A DNA stretch of 64,000 bases from Lachnospiraceae bacterium. GTDB taxonomy: Bacteria; Bacillota; Clostridia; Lachnospirales; Lachnospiraceae. The stretch lies in assembly GCA_910574285.1 (NCBI GenBank), contig CAJTAL010000023.1:1-64000 (forward strand). The letters are read 5' to 3'. The notes under the pieces are model-generated. The model made no database searches, was not told the DNA's origin, and worked only from the letters and a program-made list of their open reading frames with translations. Below, piece by piece: positions 34,143 to 41,305 of this stretch. Made by a program: the position numbers and the translations under genes. Numbering within the stretch: the first letter of the stretch is position 1; each line of letters opens with the position of its first letter.

Positions 34143-35972
34143 TTGAACAAGAAGTTTTTGAAGCATTATATGGAAACCAATCCAGAAGGGACAGCACAGA
34201 CCTATATCTTTCTGGTGGACAATCAGGATATCGCACTGAATATTGTGATGTCAGGTTATCAGGCACTTTGTCTGGTGCAGGAAGATGACGGATATTATTT
34301 CAGTGCAGATTCCTTTATAGAGGAAATGAGGTCTATTCAGTTTACTGGAAGCTGTCAGAGTGCCTATCATTATGTGGCTTCCTGTACGGTGAAGTGGATG
34401 AATGATAAGTTACAGACATTTTTCAAAGACGCTGGTCTTGATGGAAAAGCAGGCTGGCAGTTGTTCAAAGAGAAAGAGTATCTTGGCAAACTGGATAATC
34501 AGAAAGAAGTTGAGAAATTACTGGAACAGTATATTCTTCGGTTTGAGCGAGAACCGAAAGAACAACCGGAACTGAGCCGTTTTCATTTATTTGATGCAAA
34601 AGGGAATGTGAAAGGCGTCCGGGATATGGAGATTGTAGATTATCTGGTGGAGAATGTTCAGTTTTTTGTGGTAGGAATCACACCTTATTATTATGAACAT
34701 GGTGCCTATTGGGAAGATCATAATGGGGTGAGAATGAAATACCGTATACAGAAGCTGATCTATCGAGATCAGATACAGAGTGGCGTAATTAAAAGAATTT
34801 ATAATCTGCTGATTACACAGCCGAAAGTTCACCGGGAGGCATATGAACTAAATAAGCAGCCTGTGCGGTGGATTAATTTTAAAAACGGATATTATGATCC
34901 GGTTACGGGTGAAATGCTGGAACACAATCCGGATTATCTGACAATCAATCAGATACCATTTCCCTATTATCCGGAAGACAGAGAGCAGGTGATGCAGGGT
35001 GGCGAAAATATCAAAAAATATCTTGCATCCTCTCTTCCAAATATAGAAGAACAGCAGACGTTCTGGGAGTATTTTGGATACTGCATGACACAGGATACGC
35101 AGTTTCAGAAATTCCTTACACTGAAAGGAAATGGTGGAACCGGAAAGTCTGTGGCAGTATCGCTGATTCAGCATGTAGTTGGAATCAACAATATGTCCAG
35201 CATTTCTTTACAGGATTTAAATAAACGATTCTATGCGACTGGTATGTATGGAAAGCTGTTAAATGCCTGTGCGGATATTCCCTGCAAAGCAATGGAGAAC
35301 ACAGATGTATTAAAGAAAGCAGTCGGTGAGGACACACTGATTTATGAGAAAAAAGGACAGGATGCAATTCATTTTCACTCTTATGCAAAGCTACTTTTTT
35401 CTACCAATGAAATGCCGCAAAATCTTGAGGACAAGTCAGATGCTTTTTACCGTAGACTACTGATTCTCGATATGAACCGGGTAGTAAAAAGTGGTGAAAA
35501 AGATCTGCACTTAAAGGAAAAGGTACAGGCAGAATCCGATTATGCAATTCATATGGCGATGATTGCATTGAAAAATCTGTACGAACAGGGAAAGTTCACG
35601 GAGAGCGAACACAGCAAAGAATGTGTAAGAGAAGTGCAACGGACGTCAGATAGTATCTGTGCTTTTATTGATGAGTCATTGGTGCGTGCTAAAGGAAAAC
35701 GTCTGAAACGAAGTGAAGTGTTCCATATGTATGAGGAATACTGCAAAGAGAATGGCAGACAGGGGCATGGTAAATCCAACTTTTTCAGGAATATGACAGA
35801 TAAAGGTTTCCTTCTGAAGCAGTACAATGGTGAATTCTATTATCAGGATATTGCAGTTAAGGAAGAAGATTTTTGTCCTGTAGATCCAGAAGAAAGAATA
35901 CCTTTTGAAGAAACAGATACAGATTATAAACAGTTACAATTAAATATGAATCAGGGAATTAAGGGCATTTAG
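34143..35972 (+). CDS. P4-type primase-helicase (DUF5906/D5-like), TTG start
   Basis: A protein of about 609 residues with a superfamily 3 helicase core: Walker A KGNGGTGKSVAVS near base 35130, Walker B-like LLNACADIP, and the LLFSTNEMP motif. A D5-type C-terminal winged helix follows. TTG at 34143 fits AGGAAGTG upstream; GTG at 34134 would overlap that site. It probably drives autonomous replication of the excised element. It stands alone between TnpV and ParM. Confidence 0.82.
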   Translation: MNKKFLKHYMETNPEGTAQTYIFLVDNQDIALNIVMSGYQALCLVQEDDGYYFSADSFIEEMRSIQFTGSCQSAYHYVASCTVKWMNDKLQTFFKDAGLDGKAGWQLFKEKEYLGKLDNQKEVEKLLEQYILRFEREPKEQPELSRFHLFDAKGNVKGVRDMEIVDYLVENVQFFVVGITPYYYEHGAYWEDHNGVRMKYRIQKLIYRDQIQSGVIKRIYNLLITQPKVHREAYELNKQPVRWINFKNGYYDPVTGEMLEHNPDYLTINQIPFPYYPEDREQVMQGGENIKKYLASSLPNIEEQQTFWEYFGYCMTQDTQFQKFLTLKGNGGTGKSVAVSLIQHVVGINNMSSISLQDLNKRFYATGMYGKLLNACADIPCKAMENTDVLKKAVGEDTLIYEKKGQDAIHFHSYAKLLFSTNEMPQNLEDKSDAFYRRLLILDMNRVVKSGEKDLHLKEKVQAESDYAIHMAMIALKNLYEQGKFTESEHSKECVREVQRTSDSICAFIDESLVRAKGKRLKRSEVFHMYEEYCKENGRQGHGKSNFFRNMTDKGFLLKQYNGEFYYQDIAVKEEDFCPVDPEERIPFEETDTDYKQLQLNMNQGIKGI

Positions 35973-36167
35973 GGCAAAATAAGCAAAAAGAAATGTTACC
36001 GGAGCAGGAGAAATAACAAAGATAGCTGCCAGAGTACATAATATTTTGCTTTTTTTACACTGACTGCCCTTTTTCCTGTATCAACGTTTTAGCTGATACA
36101 AATATAGGTTTTTCCCGAATTTGGGAGAAAGTCAAAAATAAAAATTAAGAAAGTGTGAGGTATGATT

Positions 36168-37112
36168 ATGAGAATGATGAAAAATAACAATAATGAAACA
36201 ATTGTGGTGATTGGGATTGATCATGGGTATGGAAACATGAAAACAGCCACCAGATGCTTTCCATCCGGTGTAGCCAGATATGACAAGGAGCCAATCTTCC
36301 AGAATAATCTTCTTGTTTACAATGGTATGTATTACCAGATCGGAGAGGAACACAAGGAGTTCTGTGCAGAGAAAACGCAGGACGAGGACTACTATGTGCT
36401 GACACTGGCGGCTATAGCAAAGGAACTTGATGGGAAAGAAATGAATCAAGCAAAGGTACACATTGCAGCCGGACTTCCGCTTACCTGGGTAGCTACACAG
36501 AAAGAAGATTTCCAGAAATATCTCCTTCAGAATGAAAGCGTGGATTTTATATTCCGCAATAAAGAGTATCATGTAGAGTTTGCAGGTGCTGATATTTACC
36601 CACAGGGATTTGCAGCAGCCTTTTACCGCTTACAGGATTTCAAAGGAATCAACATGCTTGTGGATATTGGAAACGGGACTATGAACATCATGTATATCAA
36701 TAATTCCCGTCCATTAGAGAAGAAATGCTTTACAGAGAAATATGGAACGCACCAGTGTGTGCTTGCAGTCAGGGAATCTTTGTTGAAAGAACTGGGAACA
36801 GTGGTGGATGATCTGGTGATTGAGCAGGTGATCCGTACCGGGACAGCAGATATTGGTGAGAAATATCTGACAGTCATTCGTAAAGCTGCCGGAGATTATA
36901 CGAAAGAAATATTCCATAAGCTGAGAGAACGGGAATATAATCCAGAACTGATGCGTCTGTATGTGGTCGGCGGTGGCGGTTGTATGATCCAGAATTTTGG
37001 AGAATATGACAAGAGCCGGGTAACGATTGTACGGGACATCTGTGCCACAGCGAAAGGTTATGAAGCAATGAGCGTAAGGAAAATCCAGAGAAACGGAGGG
37101 ATGCTTGTATGA
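36168..37112 (+). CDS. parM: ParM/StbA-like actin-fold segregation protein
   Basis: A 314-residue actin-fold ATPase. Phosphate 1 is GIDHGYGNMKTA, phosphate 2 is LVDIGNGTMNIMYI and the adenosine motif is YVVGGGGCMIQNF. ATG at 36168 has GTGAGG seven bases upstream; a second ATG at 36162 is also in frame. With the overlapping downstream gene it forms a type II plasmid partition pair, which would stabilise the circular form of the element. Confidence 0.83.
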   Translation: MRMMKNNNNETIVVIGIDHGYGNMKTATRCFPSGVARYDKEPIFQNNLLVYNGMYYQIGEEHKEFCAEKTQDEDYYVLTLAAIAKELDGKEMNQAKVHIAAGLPLTWVATQKEDFQKYLLQNESVDFIFRNKEYHVEFAGADIYPQGFAAAFYRLQDFKGINMLVDIGNGTMNIMYINNSRPLEKKCFTEKYGTHQCVLAVRESLLKELGTVVDDLVIEQVIRTGTADIGEKYLTVIRKAAGDYTKEIFHKLREREYNPELMRLYVVGGGGCMIQNFGEYDKSRVTIVRDICATAKGYEAMSVRKIQRNGGMLV

Positions 37113-37561
37113 GAAAAGAACGGAAAATCATCAATACAAATATCCGTTTGAATCTTTGTGATGAACAGGACAGGCAGGCATGGGAATATTTGCAGACGAT
37201 GGACAGGGAAAAATATAAATCGTACACCAGAGTAGTTGTAGTAGCTTTGAATGATTATTTTTCCAGAGAGTACAGGAATGAAGCAGATCCGTATCTGGAA
37301 ACCAGAGAAAAGGAAGATGCGTTTTTGGAAAGAGTGGAAACAGCTGTCCGGGATGGAGTGAAAGAATCCGTTCCGATGGTTATAGCGAAGAATCTGATGG
37401 AAATGCTTGTACCGTTTGTAAAAGAATCGGTGGGTGGAAGCAACCTGACAAATGGGACACTGACAGTGGAGAAAATAGATGGTGAGATTACAGAAGATAA
37501 TCTGGATTGGAAGAAAGAAGCTGATATGGATGCAGCACTGGATTTTGCGGATAGTTTTTAG
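37109..37561 (+). CDS. ParR-like partner of ParM
   Basis: A 150-residue acidic protein whose first 60 residues (NTNIRLNLCDEQDRQAWEYL, then SYTRVVVVALNDYF) look like a ribbon-helix-helix DNA-binding fold typical of ParR. The start overlaps the parM stop in an ATGA junction, the usual parMR arrangement. No centromere-like repeat array is obvious immediately beside it. The assignment rests on position and fold pattern. Confidence 0.6.
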   Translation: MRKERKIINTNIRLNLCDEQDRQAWEYLQTMDREKYKSYTRVVVVALNDYFSREYRNEADPYLETREKEDAFLERVETAVRDGVKESVPMVIAKNLMEMLVPFVKESVGGSNLTNGTLTVEKIDGEITEDNLDWKKEADMDAALDFADSF

Positions 37562-37568
37562 CTGTCTG

Positions 37569-37613
37569 TAAAAAGGAAAAGCAGTCCGGTTTGCATAAAA
37601 TAAATCGGACTGC
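37569..37613 (-). terminator. Terminator of the Xre gene (minus strand)
   Basis: GCAGTCCG pairs with CGGACTGC (37581-37613). Read on the minus strand it is followed by TTTTCCTTTTT. It also sits at the end of the parMR unit and may work both ways. Confidence 0.6.
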
Positions 37614-37614
37614 C

Positions 37615-37848
37615 TTAAGTGGAGCTATTCTTTTTTCTTGGGTAAGGACGTTTATCATCTGTCAGGTTTAGCAGATAATCAACGCTGGTGTTATGAAATT
37701 CAGCCAGTTTAATCAGAATGTGAGTAGGGATATCGACATCACCACATTCATAATTACTGTAAATACGCTGACTGCAATTCAGAATTTCACCCATATTCTT
37801 CTGCGTAAGGTCACGATCTTCACGCAGATCCCGTATTCTCTGATACAT
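37615..37848 (-). CDS. Xre-family regulator
   Basis: A 77-residue helix-turn-helix protein starting MYQRIRDLREDRDLTQKNMG, with LNCSQRIYSNYECGD as recognition part and a C-terminal VDYLLNLTDDKRPYP. AGAGGTG lies before the ATG at 37848; a frame from 37866 has no site. It is divergent from the small membrane gene. A TAGCGA/TCGCTA palindrome lies in the shared intergenic region and is a likely operator. Confidence 0.8.
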   Translation of the reverse strand: MYQRIRDLREDRDLTQKNMGEILNCSQRIYSNYECGDVDIPTHILIKLAEFHNTSVDYLLNLTDDKRPYPRKKNSST

Positions 37849-37901
37849 GCGTTTCACCTCTAGCATAATAATAACTTAACGAGATATTCATTATTGAAAT
37901 A

Positions 37902-37918
37902 TAGCGAGAAATTCGCTA
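37902..37918. promoter_or_regulatory. Putative Xre operator
   Basis: TAGCGA, 5 bases, TCGCTA, a perfect palindrome between the divergent xre and small membrane genes. Confidence 0.4.
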
Positions 37919-37954
37919 CACTGAATTTAAAAATGCAGGAGGGAGAAGTACAGA

Positions 37955-38218
37955 GTGAAAGAGAAAGTGAAAAAGGTGCTGGTGTGGATTTTTGAATTTG
38001 TTTTATTTTGTGGATATTTCTATGTTTTATTCGTGAATCTGGTATGTGGATTTGGATATGGAGGGATAAGCAGCAGAGGACAGGCAATAAAGATTTTATG
38101 TGCTTCGTTCTTCTTTGCAGTGGGACTTCCCGGATTGATCTGGTATCAGCATCGCAGACTTATGAAACTGGAGAATTTATTGCATGACCTGTTTGAAATT
38201 TGCGACAAAATAAAATAG
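37955..38218 (+). CDS. Small two-helix membrane protein (GTG start)
   Basis: An 87-residue protein with two transmembrane helices (about residues 8-33 and 46-66) and a short cytosolic tail (LENLLHDLFEICDKIK). GTG at 37955 follows GGAGGGAG. It probably comes under the divergent Xre regulator. No family recognised. Confidence 0.55.
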   Translation: MKEKVKKVLVWIFEFVLFCGYFYVLFVNLVCGFGYGGISSRGQAIKILCASFFFAVGLPGLIWYQHRRLMKLENLLHDLFEICDKIK

Positions 38219-38599
38219 CAGTAATAGAAAAATAGACTGACAGTAAGGAAAGCTTTACGGAAACAGAATAGCAGAAAAAGGTAATGGCAGTGATGGCATT
38301 TCTATTGGTAAAAATCAGTGAAATGTTCATGACTGCTATTTTTATGCTTTTCAGCAGAAATGGAAAGTGATTCAGAAAAAGAAAAGCAGAAATAACAGCG
38401 AAATATGGCAGAGAGGCATTTGCAGATGGAAAACGTTGTATAAGCAAGGCAAAGAAGAAATATAGAGTGCCGGATACGGCACATGATTGTCCGATATTTC
38501 GCATCGGAGTGGTGCATGACTAGCCTGTTTCAGAAAGGAAAAATCTATGGAATGTGGAGATTTTCTCTTTCTTTTACAGTCAGTTCCTGCACCACAAAA

Positions 38600-38960
38600 C
38601 CACTGTCATCTCAATTTTGGCTTAATAACGCAGAGGAGAATGTTGCTTACTTGGTGCTGGTTCAGTGGTGGGGAGATGACAGGCAAGTTTCGCAAAGTGG
38701 CAAGCCACTATGCACCGAAGCCAGCCTTTGGGCTGTTCCTAAACTTGCCAGAGGGCTTTGCCCCTTGGAACCCCGGCACGTCAATGGCGTAAGTATTCCT
38801 GCGAAATGTCCACCGGACATTCCTTCGGAAGACTTACTGATTGACTAGGGTTTCACCCTGCACCCACCAAAGGGGCCTTGCCCCTTATGGAATCCCCTGC
38901 TAATTTAGTCGGAAAGGTTATGGCGGATTTATAAAAAAGATAGAGCAGAGAAAGGAGACA
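38600..38960 (+). other. Candidate oriT region of the second element
   Basis: The 750 bases between 38,219 and 38,967 have no credible gene. The part next to mobC carries several inverted repeats: AGGGT/ACCCT at 38847-38859 and AAGGGGC/GCCCCTT at 38870-38886, plus repeated GCAAGTTT/AAACTTGC segments near 38682 and 38742. Placement directly upstream of mobC and the relaxase is where Tn4451-like elements keep their transfer origin. No nick site is shown. Confidence 0.35.
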
Positions 38961-38967
38961 AAGATTT

Positions 38968-39348
38968 ATGCGAAAACGAAATTATACAGTAACGATACGA
39001 ATGAATAAAGCAGAGTATGATCTGCTCCAAAATAAAGTAAAGGAGTCTGGACAGACTCAGCAGGCGGTTGTAATTCATGCAATAGCAGATTTAAAAATTG
39101 CTTCTGTAGAGGAAGTGGAAGAACTGAAAACGCTGAATCAGATGCTTGCAGAGATACTTAGTCAGCTTCGTGGTGCAGCTACGAATTTGAATCAGATTGC
39201 AAGAAAAATGAATACGGATGGTTTTATGCCAAGGGAAGATATTCTGTATTATCTCAATAAAAATATTCTCAAATACAGGAAGGAGAGTGAAAAGATATGG
39301 CTATTAATAAGACGATTAATAAGCGGACAAATACACATGGAGCAATGA
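38968..39348 (+). CDS. mobC: MobC-like relaxosome accessory protein
   Basis: A 126-residue protein with an N-terminal ribbon-helix-helix-like region (NYTVTIRMNKAEYDLLQNKV) and the MobC signature GAATNLNQIARKMNTDG at about residues 70-86. It would bind the adjacent oriT and assist the relaxase, whose gene overlaps it by 52 bases. GAAAGGAG precedes the ATG. Confidence 0.85.
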   Translation: MRKRNYTVTIRMNKAEYDLLQNKVKESGQTQQAVVIHAIADLKIASVEEVEELKTLNQMLAEILSQLRGAATNLNQIARKMNTDGFMPREDILYYLNKNILKYRKESEKIWLLIRRLISGQIHMEQ

Positions 39349-40538
39349 GAAACTGCATCGAATATGTTTTGCGACAGGACAAGACAAGTGAACTGCTTAC
39401 TTATGTAACAGGTCCGTACTGCCATGATGAGATCAACTATGATCTGGTGTATAGAACCTTTTTAGAAGAAAAGAAGATGTGGGCTAAAGATTCTGGGAGA
39501 ATGTATGCCCACAATATTATTTCCTGGCATAAGGACGAGCAGATCACACCGGAGCAGGCATTTGAATTTGGAAAAGAATTTGCTGAAAAATGGTTCCAGG
39601 GATTCCAGACCTTAGTGGCAGTCCATAAGGATAAAGCTCATATTCATTGCCATCTGGTGACGAATTCTGTCAGTTATGAGGATGGAAAGAAACTGCATAC
39701 TACGAAAAAAGATCTGGAGCGGATGAAGCAGTTTACAAATCGGATGTGCCGGGAACGTGGACTGACTGTTGCGGAAAAGGGAAAACACTTTGATGGAAGT
39801 CAGATCGAAAAAGGTGAAGTCATTGCATGGAGCAAGGATAAATATAACTTGTTCCGGCAACAGGCAAAGGACAGTTTTGTGGCGGACTGTGCAATGGCGG
39901 TCTTAAAAGCACTGGAAAAATGTATCAGTAAAGAAAAATTTATAGAAAAAATGAAACAGTTTGGGTGGAGTGTGAATTGGACGGAAAAGCGAAAGCACGT
40001 TGTATTCCAGAATCAGGATGGGAAGAAAGTGCGTGACAGCAATCTGTCCAAAACCTTTCATCTGGACATCAGCAAGGAGGGACTAGAGAATGAATTTAAT
40101 GGAAATTACGAAAGGATACGAGTCGAATCAGAACGAACAAACGGAGCAGACGAAGAACTTGCCGGATACTACCGACAGGTGGAAGCAGCTTGCGAAGGAA
40201 CAGGCAGCATCACTGGAGAAAGTGACAGCAGAGAGGGACGAGCTGCAGGTGAGATATCAGAAAATGAGCGAATTTATACAGGAGTTCCAGGAAAGGACAC
40301 ACAAGTTGAAAATGGAAAAACAGAAGCTATTCTTCGAGAATCACGAAATGCAAGAAGAAATGCAGAAGTCGAACGCCGAAATTCAGCAGATGACAGCAGA
40401 ACTGTCCGAAATGCGGAAACTCAATCAGTTTTTACAGCAGAGCAACGACGACTTGAGGAACAGAAACGGATTGATGAGCAGGAGCGAGCAAGAGCAGCTC
40501 GAAAAAGAAATAAAAGACGTTCGGGACCGGAACTCTAA
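39297..40538 (+). CDS. MOBP-type relaxase of the second element
   Basis: A 413-residue relaxase with the metal-binding HIHCHLVTNSVSYEDG motif near residue 118 and a conserved N-terminus (RNCIEYVLRQDKTSELLTYVTG). It nicks the element's own oriT. The element lacks channel genes, so mobilisation probably relies on a helper ICE such as the one at the left. The last ~150 residues are charged, repetitive and low in complexity; this stretch is read in another frame by the gene starting at 40090. Confidence 0.88.
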   Translation: MAINKTINKRTNTHGAMRNCIEYVLRQDKTSELLTYVTGPYCHDEINYDLVYRTFLEEKKMWAKDSGRMYAHNIISWHKDEQITPEQAFEFGKEFAEKWFQGFQTLVAVHKDKAHIHCHLVTNSVSYEDGKKLHTTKKDLERMKQFTNRMCRERGLTVAEKGKHFDGSQIEKGEVIAWSKDKYNLFRQQAKDSFVADCAMAVLKALEKCISKEKFIEKMKQFGWSVNWTEKRKHVVFQNQDGKKVRDSNLSKTFHLDISKEGLENEFNGNYERIRVESERTNGADEELAGYYRQVEAACEGTGSITGESDSREGRAAGEISENERIYTGVPGKDTQVENGKTEAILRESRNARRNAEVERRNSADDSRTVRNAETQSVFTAEQRRLEEQKRIDEQERARAARKRNKRRSGPEL

Positions 40539-41157
40539 ATTAAAAATACAGGTGAACCAATCATCGGTAGAAGCGGTTGAACAGGCACAGCAGAAACAGA
40601 AAGAAGCAGAAAAACAGGCAAGGCAGGCAGAGTACCAGGCTGAAAGGGAAAAGAAACGGGCAGATGTGGAGATACAAAAAGCCAGGAGAAAGGTAAAATC
40701 AGAAGTTGAGGATATGAAAGAAAAGCAGTTTTTCTGGGACTGGGGATATCTTTGTGTGATTTTCTTTTCATTTCTTCAAAATGGGGCATTTCAACAAGAT
40801 GTGCTGCAATTTATAATGATACCGATAAATTGGTGCAAAAAATATATAGCATGGTTTGAACGGTTGGAATATATAAGCGATACTGCCGGAGAAATGCTCT
40901 TTAAAGGATTTTTCTCTATGCTTATGATTGTTGCTGGGATTCTTGGATGTGTATTCCTTGTTTGGGCTGGAATTGAACAATATAAGAAGATATGGGATGA
41001 CCTATATAAAATGGTTTTGATATCCAGTATTTCATTTGTTGCAGTATTGGGAAATTTGATAAGAGAATATCTTCCGCTTAATCTGATACTTGTGGTTCTG
41101 CTTATAAATTTTGGAATTATTTTGTTTAGATTATATTTGAAAGCTGATTCTTATTAA
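40090..41157 (+). CDS. Coiled-coil membrane protein overprinting the relaxase tail (DUF6040-like)
   Basis: A 355-residue protein. Residues 1-215 are a long coiled coil (Glu/Gln/Lys-rich heptads); four hydrophobic helices follow in the last 130 residues. It starts at an ATG after AAGGAGG, inside the relaxase gene. It shares 449 bases with the relaxase in a different frame. I recall such proteins after Tn4451-type relaxases as DUF6040; role unknown. Both frames look real: this one has its own ribosome binding site and unique membrane part, the other is the continuous relaxase frame. Confidence 0.75.
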   Translation: MNLMEITKGYESNQNEQTEQTKNLPDTTDRWKQLAKEQAASLEKVTAERDELQVRYQKMSEFIQEFQERTHKLKMEKQKLFFENHEMQEEMQKSNAEIQQMTAELSEMRKLNQFLQQSNDDLRNRNGLMSRSEQEQLEKEIKDVRDRNSKLKIQVNQSSVEAVEQAQQKQKEAEKQARQAEYQAEREKKRADVEIQKARRKVKSEVEDMKEKQFFWDWGYLCVIFFSFLQNGAFQQDVLQFIMIPINWCKKYIAWFERLEYISDTAGEMLFKGFFSMLMIVAGILGCVFLVWAGIEQYKKIWDDLYKMVLISSISFVAVLGNLIREYLPLNLILVVLLINFGIILFRLYLKADSY

Positions 41158-41246
41158 GAATGAATAAAAAGAATGAAATTCATGTTATTGTTGAGTTGTT
41201 TTTGGGATTTTGAAAAGATATAGAATGGAAGAAAAATTATAATATG

Positions 41247-41275
41247 TAGATGTGAAAAATATGATATGATATAAT
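41247..41275 (+). promoter_or_regulatory. Extended -10 promoter of the bceR-like gene
   Basis: TGATATAAT (extended -10, hexamer 41270-41275) with a weak -35 TAGATG 17 bases upstream. The chimeric ORF begins 31 bases later, after AGGGGGC. Confidence 0.5.
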
Positions 41276-41305
41276 TGAAATCAATTTTAGGGGGCTTAGA
41301 ATTCA

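Noticed and set aside
38483-38848. 121-residue ORF and overlapping 81-residue ORF upstream of mobC
   Set aside because: The sequence is repeat-rich non-coding DNA of the probable oriT region; the peptides are proline/aromatic-rich without a family and have no good ribosome binding site.
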